The notes under the pieces: generated by a model
Databases searched by the model: none
What the model saw: the letters and a program-made list of their open reading frames with translations, nothing else
Told to the model about the DNA's origin: nothing
IMG/VR virus record: IMGVR_UViG_3300025125_000007
Location: 1 to 29,417 of that record
Strand: one strand, 5' to 3'
Origin: a virus
DNA: 29,417 nucleotides
Program-made: the position numbers and the translations under genes
Shown: positions 7,049 to 14,239 of the stretch, one piece after another
Position numbering within the stretch: the first letter of the stretch is position 1
Layout of the letters: the number at the start of each line of letters is the position of its first letter

Positions 7049-8623
7049 ATGGCTAAACGCGACTTCAGGTTGGCGACATTAGAATCATTTGCGGGTGGCC
7101 TGAATTTGCGGGCAGATCAGTTCGACCTTGCCGAAAACGAATCCCCCGACATGATGAATGTCAGTGTCGATCCCCGTGGCGGGGTTGCCATGCGAAGCGG
7201 CATCGACCGACGTAACTCTACGGCTTTGAGTGCTGATGTAAAGGGCATTTGGGGCTTCCACACTGACGGTGCCACAAATCAGTTGATGGTCAACTACGGT
7301 ACCGCCGTTGCCCACTCTGCGACTGGCGACTTTACCGCCTTGACGAACATCACCGCGCGAACCAACGGTTCGCGCGTATACGGGGTCACATTCAACAACG
7401 TCGCATACGGTGTCTCATACGACAAGGTATCGTTCAAGTGGGACGGTTCCACAGACGCCGATTTAGGAACTACGATTAACGGTTCGGCAGGGAATATGCC
7501 GAAGGCGCAGCATATTGCGGCATGGAACAACTTTGTTTGGGTTGGCAATATTGAAGGCGAAAAGTTTCGTTTACGTTGGTCGAACCTGAACGACGCCGAA
7601 AAATGGTCGGCATCCGACTATGTGGACATCAACAAGGGCGAACATGGTGACTACATTACGGGACTGGTCGCCCACGGCGACCGTCTGATCGTCTGCAAGA
7701 ATGACAGCACATACGCTGTCTTTGGGTTCGATTCCGACTCCTTCCAAGTAGTCACACTGTCAAACACTGTAGGCTCCATTGCCCTTTCCAGCCCTGTGTC
7801 CACCCCGTACGGGGTGTTCATGTGGCACGGGCATTCGGGTGTCTACTTGTATGACGGAGAACGGTTCCATTGGGTGTTCAACAAGTTACAGCCCGCCATT
7901 GACGACGGACGTATCTCGTTTACAAATCCGCCTCAGTTGGCATGGGCCAACAACCGCCTCTACGTGTCGATTGACTGGACTGCCAGTGGTGCTGCTACGG
8001 TACGACGCACACTGGTATATGATCCGTCGTTGGGTGAGGGTGGTGCGTGGACGACGACAGATATTGATGCGGGGCCGCTGTATGCGTATCGGCCTCCGAA
8101 CTATACTCCGATTGCAGTTGGTGGCTGTGTTACAAACACAGGCAGCGTTATTCAGATGGATGCAGATGATACACGGACCACAGACCGCTACCTTGGCTCC
8201 ACAGAAGCCCACATTGAGTCCCACTTTACAACTACGTGGGTAACGACAAAGAACCCGATTGTGCAGAAACGGTGGGGTAAAGCCCGCATGGTTACATTGG
8301 CTAAATCAGCCATCACGTTGGGTATAAGCGTCTATCGTGACTTTGACAAGGCACAGGCGTATAAGACATTCGACGTTGTGGTCGCGGGCCGCGACTCAAC
8401 GTCCGTATGGAACACCGCTGAGTGGAATGACAACGAAGTAGGTTCAGCAACTTTAGCGTTGTGGGCCGCTGACGCAGAGGCAATTGTGACTGATGTTAAG
8501 CGTTTGCCGACAATCGGGACAGCGCAGGCAGTAAGTATGCGGATTGACGGTCCAAAATTGACAAACCATACGTGGGAAGTAAACGCTTTAGCGTTTACAT
8601 ACCTCCCACGCCGACTAAGGTAG
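7049..8623 (+). CDS. beta-propeller-like tail nozzle/hub protein
   Basis: This 524-residue, beta-rich protein starts with FAGGLNLRADQFDLAENE and SPDMMNVSVDPRGGVAMRSG, a signature common in tail proteins of short-tailed phages. Repeated segments with aromatic and Gly/Asp turns (WNNFVWVGNIEGEKFRLRWS, HGDRLIVCKNDSTYAVFGFD, MWHGHSGVYLYDGERFHWVF) look like propeller blades. The likely role is the tail nozzle or stabilisation ring (like T7 gp12 or P22 gp10), directly downstream of the adaptor. The ATG at 7049 lies six bases after the previous stop, with only a weak ribosome binding site. Several inverted repeats (7354, 7666, 7801, 8571) lie inside it. Confidence 0.7.
   Translation: MAKRDFRLATLESFAGGLNLRADQFDLAENESPDMMNVSVDPRGGVAMRSGIDRRNSTALSADVKGIWGFHTDGATNQLMVNYGTAVAHSATGDFTALTNITARTNGSRVYGVTFNNVAYGVSYDKVSFKWDGSTDADLGTTINGSAGNMPKAQHIAAWNNFVWVGNIEGEKFRLRWSNLNDAEKWSASDYVDINKGEHGDYITGLVAHGDRLIVCKNDSTYAVFGFDSDSFQVVTLSNTVGSIALSSPVSTPYGVFMWHGHSGVYLYDGERFHWVFNKLQPAIDDGRISFTNPPQLAWANNRLYVSIDWTASGAATVRRTLVYDPSLGEGGAWTTTDIDAGPLYAYRPPNYTPIAVGGCVTNTGSVIQMDADDTRTTDRYLGSTEAHIESHFTTTWVTTKNPIVQKRWGKARMVTLAKSAITLGISVYRDFDKAQAYKTFDVVVAGRDSTSVWNTAEWNDNEVGSATLALWAADAEAIVTDVKRLPTIGTAQAVSMRIDGPKLTNHTWEVNALAFTYLPRRLR
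7354..7376 (+). repeat. perfect 10-bp inverted repeat
   Basis: CGCGCGAACC (7354-7363) and GGTTCGCGCG (7367-7376) pair perfectly around AAC, inside the propeller-like tail gene, across the codons of TARTNGSRV. Confidence 0.75.
7666..7682 (+). repeat. perfect 7-bp inverted repeat
   Basis: GGTCGCC (7666-7672) and GGCGACC (7676-7682) pair around CAC. One further T.G pair is possible at the base. Confidence 0.5.
7801..7816 (+). repeat. perfect 16-base palindrome
   Basis: CACCCCGTACGGGGTG is self-complementary over all 16 bases. It can form a duplex site, or a hairpin with a GTAC loop. It lies inside the propeller-like tail gene. Confidence 0.6.
8571..8610 (+). repeat. two-part hairpin at the 3' end of the tail gene
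   Basis: An outer stem of 7 bp (CGTGGGA, 8571-8577, with TCCCACG, 8604-8610) and an inner stem of 8 bp (GTAAACGC, 8579-8586, with GCGTTTAC, 8591-8598) are separated by a small internal loop; the apical loop is TTTA. It ends ten bases before the TAG stop codon at 8621 and 17 bases before the tail-fibre ATG, so it could affect transcription or translation at this junction. No T-tract follows. Confidence 0.7.
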
Positions 8624-8627
8624 ATAA

Positions 8628-10256
8628 ATGGCAGTATTAGGAGTAACAACCGTATTCTCGTCAGGCACCGCAATCGTTGCCTCGCAGATGAATACCAACT
8701 TTGACGACATCGAAGCATTCGTCAACACCACGCCCGGTCTGTTACAACTCACGGGCGGGACGATCACTGGTGCTGTTCAGTTGAACAACACTTTGACGTT
8801 GGGGTCGTCGGGTGCTGGACATGATGTCGTCCTGTGGGGTGACACCACGGGTGACTATTTCTGGTATGACGCTGATACTAACAAGTTGGTTCTTGAGGGT
8901 ACGAATGGTGCGACGGTGTTGGATGTTACTGATGGCAATGTTGTTATCGGTGATGGCACCCTGACGGTGGGTTCTGATGGTGCGGGTGAGGATGTTACTT
9001 TCTATTCTGATACCGCAGGTGACCATTTTGTGTGGGATTCGTCCGCTGAGAAATTGACGATTACTGGTACTGCCGCCGCGACTGCGTTGGATATTGCAGA
9101 TGGTAACGTCACAATCGCTGACGATCTTGACGTTGACGGCACTACGAACCTTGACGCTGTATGTATTGACGGGAGTGTCGATCTGGACGGCGAGATGGTC
9201 GTGGGGGCGAACACCGACGGCTACGACGTTCAGTTCTTCGGAAACGCCGACGGCTCATATCTGCTCTGGGACGAGTCGGCTGACCAGTTGCACGCCTATG
9301 GCTCGCTGATCGTCGCAGGCAACACGACCGACGCTGTGGACATGGGCCTCGTCGGCGGCGTGGCGACCATCCGTGGGATCAACGTCGGGGCGAACGCCTA
9401 CAACGACCTTGACATTCGTTGCGGTTCGACCACCCAGTTGTACCTAGACACCGCTGGCACCGTCGGCGTCGGCATTGCCACACCTGACAATCTGCTCCAC
9501 GTTTGGGAAGCGTCGGCTGGGTCGGTCGCCGCTCACGCCGACGCTCAGGTCACCATTGAGAACAGTGGTACCGCTGGACTCCAATTCCTGTCGAACTCGG
9601 CAGAGGAGAATCGGATCATCTTCGGTGACGCTGCCGACAACGACATCGGCGGCATCACCTACGACCACAACGACAACACGATGAACTTCTACGCGAGTGC
9701 GGGGAAGGCCGCCCGCTTCTTGCACAATTCGGGGGGTGGTCGCCTCGTTGTGTATGGCGGTGCTTCGAGTGCTGCCGAAGGCGGCGAGATAGAACTTGAT
9801 GGCGGGACTTCCTATTCGGCAGACTTCTTCTTCGACCGCTACGGCGATGACATTCGCTGGTTGTGGGGTGGCGTGACAAAGTTCCAGATTGCATCAGACG
9901 GTGATCTCACGAACACAAATAACTCCTACGGTGCGATTTCGGATGAACGGGTCAAGACTGACATTGAACCCGCCCGCGACTACCTCGCTGACCTGCTGAA
10001 CCTAGAGGTCGTCAACTTCGTCATCGACAAGCAGTTCGTCGCAACGTCAGACACCGAAGGCACCTTTGAGGCACTTGACGAGCCAAGCATCAAACAACTC
10101 GGAATGGTTGCCCAGCAGGTTGAACAGCACATAGCGGGACTCGTCAAAGAGGACAGGTTCGGCGTCAAATCTATGAAGTCGTCGGTGCTGGTGCCAATGC
10201 TTCTTCAGGCCGTCCAGACACTCACTGCTCGCATCGTAGCCCTTGAAGCAGCGTAA
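8628..10256 (+). CDS. tail fibre with C-terminal S74 intramolecular chaperone
   Basis: This 542-residue protein is the probable receptor-binding fibre. After an N-terminal segment (about 1-50) come three related beta repeats at about 59-91, 115-147 and 193-225, each with a Gly-x-Asp-Val, Gly-Asp/Ser, Trp-Asp and Lys/Gln-Leu pattern. The C-terminus carries a peptidase-S74-type chaperone: GAISDERVKTDIEPARDYL contains the SDxRxK motif with the candidate nucleophile Ser438, and it ends in a predicted coiled coil (LQAVQTLTARIVALEAA). In this family the ~105-residue chaperone trimerises the fibre and then cuts itself off before the Ser. AAGG lies upstream of the ATG at 8628. Codon choice changes from G/T-ending to C-ending near 9110-9130, suggesting a mosaic gene. 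Confidence 0.85.
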   Translation: MAVLGVTTVFSSGTAIVASQMNTNFDDIEAFVNTTPGLLQLTGGTITGAVQLNNTLTLGSSGAGHDVVLWGDTTGDYFWYDADTNKLVLEGTNGATVLDVTDGNVVIGDGTLTVGSDGAGEDVTFYSDTAGDHFVWDSSAEKLTITGTAAATALDIADGNVTIADDLDVDGTTNLDAVCIDGSVDLDGEMVVGANTDGYDVQFFGNADGSYLLWDESADQLHAYGSLIVAGNTTDAVDMGLVGGVATIRGINVGANAYNDLDIRCGSTTQLYLDTAGTVGVGIATPDNLLHVWEASAGSVAAHADAQVTIENSGTAGLQFLSNSAEENRIIFGDAADNDIGGITYDHNDNTMNFYASAGKAARFLHNSGGGRLVVYGGASSAAEGGEIELDGGTSYSADFFFDRYGDDIRWLWGGVTKFQIASDGDLTNTNNSYGAISDERVKTDIEPARDYLADLLNLEVVNFVIDKQFVATSDTEGTFEALDEPSIKQLGMVAQQVEQHIAGLVKEDRFGVKSMKSSVLVPMLLQAVQTLTARIVALEAA

Positions 10257-10483
10257 TGGGTATCGAATGGGTCGGAGCAATCGGCGCAACAGCAACAGCG
10301 TCGATCACGGGCCTGTTCGGAGTGTTGATAGCGAGACTACGTAAAGAAAACACGGAACAACATGCAGCGAACCAAGCGAAACTGGAAGCAATAGGAACTG
10401 ATGTGATTGAAGTGAAAGGCGATGTACGCGAAGTACGGTCGTCGCAGCAGCGCCACTTGGAGTGGCACGCGGAGGTGGCATAA
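10256..10483 (+). CDS. small membrane protein with coiled coil; possible holin-like
   Basis: This 75-residue protein has one N-terminal hydrophobic segment at about residues 5-26 (VGAIGATATASITGLFGVLI), then a positively charged ARLRK, then a long charged helix likely to form a coiled coil. TM-plus-coiled-coil proteins of this size occur in many phages and are sometimes annotated as holin-like or DUF2746-like. It lies in the structural operon, not with the amidase, so a virion or assembly role is equally possible. Its ATG overlaps the fibre stop as TAATG. Confidence 0.65.
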   Translation: MGIEWVGAIGATATASITGLFGVLIARLRKENTEQHAANQAKLEAIGTDVIEVKGDVREVRSSQQRHLEWHAEVA

Positions 10484-10773
10484 TGCCTACCTACACTCCA
10501 ACACACCGTTTCGTAGGCGCTAATGCTCGTTCGATTGAGTACGAGTTGCGAAAGATTTCGCAAAACATTTCAGGCGATATTACAGGGGTTACGGCAGGCG
10601 TTGGCCTGTCAGGTGGTGGAACGTCTGGTACAGTAACGTTAACTCTGGATGTGTCGGAATTGTCGGCGCTGGGTACAGACGCAGCGTTGACTGATTACGT
10701 CATCATTCAGGATGTGACAGATAATTCATCAAAGAAAGTGCTGGTAACAAACTTGCCAGCCGTTTGGAGTTAA
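10483..10773 (+). CDS. small fibre-domain protein A (paralogue of 11217-11465)
   Basis: This 96-residue protein begins at the ATG at 10483, which overlaps the previous stop as TAATG; an upstream in-frame GTG is less likely. Residues 32-96 start with GDITGVTAGVGLSGGGTSGT, a motif common in phage tail fibres, and end in a block shared with the gene at 11217 (ALTDYVI..D......KKVLV.N.P..W). Over the last 44 residues the two proteins are identical at 23 positions. It is probably a small structural protein attached to the tail or capsid; nothing catalytic is visible. Confidence 0.7.
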   Translation: MPTYTPTHRFVGANARSIEYELRKISQNISGDITGVTAGVGLSGGGTSGTVTLTLDVSELSALGTDAALTDYVIIQDVTDNSSKKVLVTNLPAVWS

Positions 10774-10775
10774 AC

Positions 10776-10937
10776 ATGGAAACACAAATTGGTATCGAAG
10801 ATGTTCTGCGGAACCTGTCGGAGCGTGGACAGTTGGAATGGGAACTCGCTGTGAAGCGGGCCGAAAACGCTGTATTACAGGAGCAGTTGGCAGGCATGAA
10901 CGGTGCATCAGTAGAAGAGGATTTAATTGTCCCTTAG
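10776..10937 (+). CDS. 53-residue acidic helical protein
   Basis: This short ORF runs from the ATG at 10776, two bases after the previous stop, to the TAG at 10935-10937. The product is acidic and looks like one long amphipathic helix (GIEDVLRNLSERGQLEWELA, then VKRAENAVLQEQLAGM). It fills an otherwise empty 150-base gap in the operon, and its end overlaps the next gene by 11 bases. Codon use matches its neighbours. It is probably a small oligomerising or assembly protein; no family is recognised. Confidence 0.65.
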   Translation: METQIGIEDVLRNLSERGQLEWELAVKRAENAVLQEQLAGMNGASVEEDLIVP

Positions 10938-11217
10938 AAACCGATCTTCAGATTTTGGGGTTGCCCAGAGCGACCAGTCGTTGACGGTTTCGTCAACGGC
11001 TGTCGCCTTGACGATCCCGTCAGGAACTTATTCTGCCCTGTTGACCAACGGGGCCGAGGCTGTGCGCCTACGGTGGGGTACACCCACCGCGAGCGTGGGG
11101 CACTACATAGCACCATATACGAGCATTGAGTTGTTTACCGACATGAATGATGTGAAGTTGATTCGGGTCGGTTCGTCCGATTCGGTTGTATTCGCTACCT
11201 ATTACGGACCTTCATAA
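10927..11217 (+). CDS. small beta-rich virion protein, TTG start
   Basis: This 96-residue protein has a TTG start at 10927, 11 bases before the preceding stop, with GAGGA in front of it. No ATG occurs until deep in the sequence, so the TTG is the best start. The sequence is beta-rich (QSLTVSSTAVALTIPSGTYS, VRLRWGTPTASVGHYIAP, then KLIRVGSSDSVVFATYY), like small beta-sandwich or fibre-associated proteins of phages. No enzymatic motif is visible. It lies between the two paralogous fibre-domain genes, so the group may form one accessory fibre or capsid decoration. The next ATG overlaps its stop as TAATG. Confidence 0.65.
   Translation: MSLRNRSSDFGVAQSDQSLTVSSTAVALTIPSGTYSALLTNGAEAVRLRWGTPTASVGHYIAPYTSIELFTDMNDVKLIRVGSSDSVVFATYYGPS
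10975..11002 (+). repeat. 12-bp inverted repeat
   Basis: Arms 10975-10986 and 10991-11002 pair over 12 positions (one T.G) around GTTT; the inner 8 bp (CGTTGACG/CGTCAACG) are perfect. It lies within the TTG-start gene, across the codons of QSLTVSSTAV. Confidence 0.7.
11071..11089 (+). repeat. perfect 7-bp inverted repeat
   Basis: CGGTGGG (11071-11077) and CCCACCG (11083-11089) pair around GTACA, inside the same small gene. Confidence 0.5.
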
Positions 11218-11465
11218 TGAGAAACCAGCGAACTTCTGAACAGTCAGCAGCGTTCACAGGCGACATTGAGGGCATCGTTACGGCTGCTACGAGTGGCTTG
11301 AATGGTGGGGCTACAACGGGTACGGCTACTTTGGTGGTGGATGCGAGTCGGTTGACTGCGTTGGGTGCGGAGGCTGTGTTGACGGATTACGTAATTTTGT
11401 ACGATACGGATGCGGCTGCTACGAAGAAGGTTTTGGTTAGCAATATTCCGATTACTTGGGGTTAA
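11217..11465 (+). CDS. small fibre-domain protein B (paralogue of 10483-10773)
   Basis: This 82-residue protein has the same Gly-rich start (GDIEGIVTAATSGLNGGATT) and the same C-terminal block (LTDYVILYDTDAAATKKVLV, then SNIPITWG) as protein A, with a different short N-terminus. The pair most likely arose by gene duplication with two unrelated genes now between the copies. Its codons are clearly more G/T-ending than those of protein A, so the copies have different compositional histories. The ATG overlaps the previous stop as TAATG. It is probably a structural protein of the same assembly as A. Confidence 0.7.
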   Translation: MRNQRTSEQSAAFTGDIEGIVTAATSGLNGGATTGTATLVVDASRLTALGAEAVLTDYVILYDTDAAATKKVLVSNIPITWG

Positions 11466-11471
11466 TTAGTT

Positions 11472-11885
11472 ATGGCTTATGGTGACTTTACAGCGCGCGC
11501 TGGCGGTATCGGCAAGCGTGTAACCAATTACGGTTACGGCTTTGACGATATTTCGCGTGCCCGTGAAGGGTTGCAGCGTCAGAACGCATTCGGGAAATTC
11601 AATGTAAACAAGCAGGCACAAAATGCTGCACGCGCTCTTGGAGGTCAGTTCAATCGTCGTGGGATGGTTGACTCTGGTTTGCATCGTCGCGGCGCTGAAC
11701 GTGGTGCAGCGAAGGCAGAGTTGGCGCGGTATGGTGTGGCGGCGCAGTCAGAGGAAGCAGGACGCCAACTAGACCGTCAGCGTCAGCAAATAGAGGAACA
11801 GTTCTATGGTGGCACAATGTCAGATCAGATCGCTAACGCGCTCCGTCGATTCGGTGTGGTGCAAAGTATGCAAGGGGTGATCTGA
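11472..11885 (+). CDS. probable internal virion protein (small, Cys-free)
   Basis: This 137-residue protein is basic and rich in Gly, Arg, Gln and Ala, with a central FNRRGMVDSGLHRRGAERGA element of a kind seen in small internal virion proteins of short-tailed phages. A helical stretch follows (EEAGRQLDRQRQQIEEQF). It has no cysteine. It is the first of three consecutive genes (137, 784 and 3440 residues) that fit the order of T7 internal core proteins gp14, gp15 and gp16, which are ejected to form a channel through the cell envelope. Its TGA overlaps the next ATG. Confidence 0.6.
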   Translation: MAYGDFTARAGGIGKRVTNYGYGFDDISRAREGLQRQNAFGKFNVNKQAQNAARALGGQFNRRGMVDSGLHRRGAERGAAKAELARYGVAAQSEEAGRQLDRQRQQIEEQFYGGTMSDQIANALRRFGVVQSMQGVI

Positions 11886-14239
11886 TGGGTGGCGGCGGCA
11901 TAGATTTCAGGGCAATTCTAAAAAGCAAGGTTCCGAATCTTGCCCGTTTGGATCAGCCTTCGTTTGAAAGGATTTATCAGAACTTTTCTGAGAGTGTCGG
12001 CAAGTTTGGTCTTGGCGACGTAGAATCGTATTACAAGACTGCGGGTACTTCGGGGGATCAGCAACTTCAAGCGATGCAGGAACGTGTTGCGCAGCAGGCG
12101 GCTGCTGCTCAACCGAATCAACCTCCTCCCAGTGTTTCCCAAGCCGCTACTAGCCCTGAGGCACAACGTACAGGATTGGGCAGTGGCACAACTGTAAACG
12201 TCTTCAGTCCTGAGGCGGCACGCGCTCAGGGAGCGCAGGTACCTGCCTTTAGCCCTGAGTTGGCTCGCGCTCCTAGTACCCCTGTTGGGATGGACTTGTA
12301 CACTAACCCTGAAGCGGGACGTACCGATCTGGGTGCTGGTACAACAGGGCCACCGTCGATTCGACAGAATGTTACTGATACTGCTGACCAAAACATGTTG
12401 GCTATGGCCGAACAGGCAGGCGCAGGAACGGTTCCTCCATCAATCCGACAGAATGTTACTAACACCGCAGATCAAAACATGTTGAATCAGGCTGAACAAT
12501 TGGGTGGAGGAACGGCTGGATCCCCCATGATTGCTGGGCCACCAGCCCAGCCTCCCCAAAACACTGTTGACCAAAACGCTGTTGACAATTACTTGAGGTC
12601 ACTGGCAGAAAAGCAAGCCGCCCAAGCCCAGATGCCTGCCCAACCAAATAGCCCTGAGTTTGTAGATTCAACGTTTACCCCTCTTGGAACTCCGCCCGCT
12701 GGCGGTGTACCTCCTGCTGGCGGTGGAGTACCTCCTGCTGGCGGTGGAGTACCCCCTGCTGGCGGCGTACCGCCGACCGCAGGATTTAACGCCCCAACTG
12801 ATCTGACTGGGCAGATCAACACTGCATATGACACGTTGGCGCAAACTACCCAAGAACAATTTGGTGGCTTGCAGACGCAGGACTTCTCCGACCAGATTCG
12901 GGCATTGGTCGAATCAGGTCGTGTAAGTATAAACGAGTTGAACGCACAGCAGTTGGCTACGTTACAACAGAGCGAAGCGCGCCGTATGGGTCAGATCGGT
13001 GACATTCAGGGTCAACTCCAAGGCGATCTGGGTCAACAGGAGCAGTACCGTCAAGACATCCAGCAGCAGGTTGCCGCAGATGCGGCTACCCGTGCTGGTC
13101 AGATGACTGCCGATCAGGCAGCCCGTATTGAGGCTGCCCGTGGCGCACTGGGCGGTCAGGTTACTTCAGAGTTTGAAGAAGTAGCGGCGCTTACAGGTGG
13201 TTTGACGGGTTCGCAGGCGCTGTCTACGACTGCGGGTATGGACCGTTTGGCAACGGTTGCCAATCAGGGTGCGGCGTCGCGTTTGGCGGCGCCTGCCATG
13301 TTGGCTGCTGAGGCTCAGATGGCTGTAGGCGACGAGAAGTTCCGTTTGGAGAACCAGTTGGCGCAGTCGTTGTCTGAGGGTATGGCTGAGTTGAACATAC
13401 AGGAACAGCAGCAGGTGATGCAGGAGGCAATGCGTCAGGAAGAGTTTGGTATGGCACGCGATCAGGCGCTAGCGCAGGCGTTGACCAACATTGCTGGTCA
13501 ACGGACGGGTGCGACGTTGGGTGAGGCTGGACGTATGGAAGACATTTCGCAGCGTCAGGGTGAGATTACGCAGGCTCAGGCGTATCAGACGGGTGAAACC
13601 ATTGCGCAACGTGACTGGTCGGCGGGTGAAGCGGCGAAGGGTCGCGCACATTCGACGGAGCAGGCACGGATTCGCGCTGAAGCGGACAATAAGAGGTTCA
13701 ATGCTTCAATGAAAGAGGAGGTTCGCCAGTTTGATTTGAATTGGCAGCAGGACAAGGCGAATCGGGCTATAGATACTGCACGCATCGCCCAGCAGCATGG
13801 TTGGGATATTGATGAAGCCAACCAGCGTCAAGACAATTGGAAGGCAGAGTTTGATCTGGCTGTCGGATCGGCGTCAGGTACTGTGGACCCTGCTGAGATT
13901 GATCCCAACAGTTTGTTGGGTCAGATCAACATGTCGTTCCCCGACATTCCTGATACTACGAAGGTGCTTGCTATGCAGTTGTCGAATGAACTTGCATATC
14001 CTCCGACGAAGGATTGGAGTACAGGGGAGGTTACTTTCGCTGAACGTGAAGACATGTTGGCGTCGTGGGGGTCGGAAGGCGCTGATCTTATAGGTGGATC
14101 AACGTTGGAGCCAGATGTGATCGCACAAATTACGGCGATCTTGGAGATTTCTGACACGTACAACGAAAATGCACGAACCGCAGGGAGGCAGCGACGCCGT
14201 GAGGAGGAGCAGTCGCAGGATTTGTATGCCTATAACTAA
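11885..14239 (+). CDS. probable internal virion (ejection) protein, Gln/Ala-rich, Cys-free
   Basis: This 784-residue protein has an N-terminal ~65 residues that may fold (IDFRAILKSKVPNLARLDQP), then a long low-complexity Gln/Ala/Pro region with two kinds of repeat: a tandem 28-residue unit starting PPSIRQNVT, and PPAGG(G)V repeats. From about residue 320 to 665 it is almost continuous charged or Gln-rich helix, likely a coiled coil. The C-terminal 120 residues look globular (PNSLLGQINMSFPDIPDTTK). There is no cysteine. Size, composition and position fit an ejection-channel or core protein like T7 gp15; this is inference. Its 3' end overlaps the giant gene by 14 bases. Confidence 0.65.
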   Translation: MGGGGIDFRAILKSKVPNLARLDQPSFERIYQNFSESVGKFGLGDVESYYKTAGTSGDQQLQAMQERVAQQAAAAQPNQPPPSVSQAATSPEAQRTGLGSGTTVNVFSPEAARAQGAQVPAFSPELARAPSTPVGMDLYTNPEAGRTDLGAGTTGPPSIRQNVTDTADQNMLAMAEQAGAGTVPPSIRQNVTNTADQNMLNQAEQLGGGTAGSPMIAGPPAQPPQNTVDQNAVDNYLRSLAEKQAAQAQMPAQPNSPEFVDSTFTPLGTPPAGGVPPAGGGVPPAGGGVPPAGGVPPTAGFNAPTDLTGQINTAYDTLAQTTQEQFGGLQTQDFSDQIRALVESGRVSINELNAQQLATLQQSEARRMGQIGDIQGQLQGDLGQQEQYRQDIQQQVAADAATRAGQMTADQAARIEAARGALGGQVTSEFEEVAALTGGLTGSQALSTTAGMDRLATVANQGAASRLAAPAMLAAEAQMAVGDEKFRLENQLAQSLSEGMAELNIQEQQQVMQEAMRQEEFGMARDQALAQALTNIAGQRTGATLGEAGRMEDISQRQGEITQAQAYQTGETIAQRDWSAGEAAKGRAHSTEQARIRAEADNKRFNASMKEEVRQFDLNWQQDKANRAIDTARIAQQHGWDIDEANQRQDNWKAEFDLAVGSASGTVDPAEIDPNSLLGQINMSFPDIPDTTKVLAMQLSNELAYPPTKDWSTGEVTFAEREDMLASWGSEGADLIGGSTLEPDVIAQITAILEISDTYNENARTAGRQRRREEEQSQDLYAYN
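12350..12517 (+). repeat. two-copy tandem repeat, 84-base unit
   Basis: Two adjacent in-frame 84-base units (12350-12433 and 12434-12517) each encode PPSIRQNVT(D/N)TADQNML followed by a divergent AEQ-containing segment. The block CGACAGAATGTTACT is identical in both. Confidence 0.8.
12691..12777 (+). repeat. PPAGG-coding direct repeats
   Basis: A short direct-repeat array built on CCTCCTGCTGGCGGTGGAGTA encodes PPAGGV/PPAGGGV four times. It looks like a flexible linker that can expand and contract by slippage. Confidence 0.8.

Noticed and set aside
14169-14225. Earlier ATG at 14169 as the start of the giant gene
   Set aside because: It has no ribosome binding site, lies deep inside the upstream gene and adds an Arg-rich segment that looks like out-of-frame translation. 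The ATG at 14226 has AGGA at good spacing.
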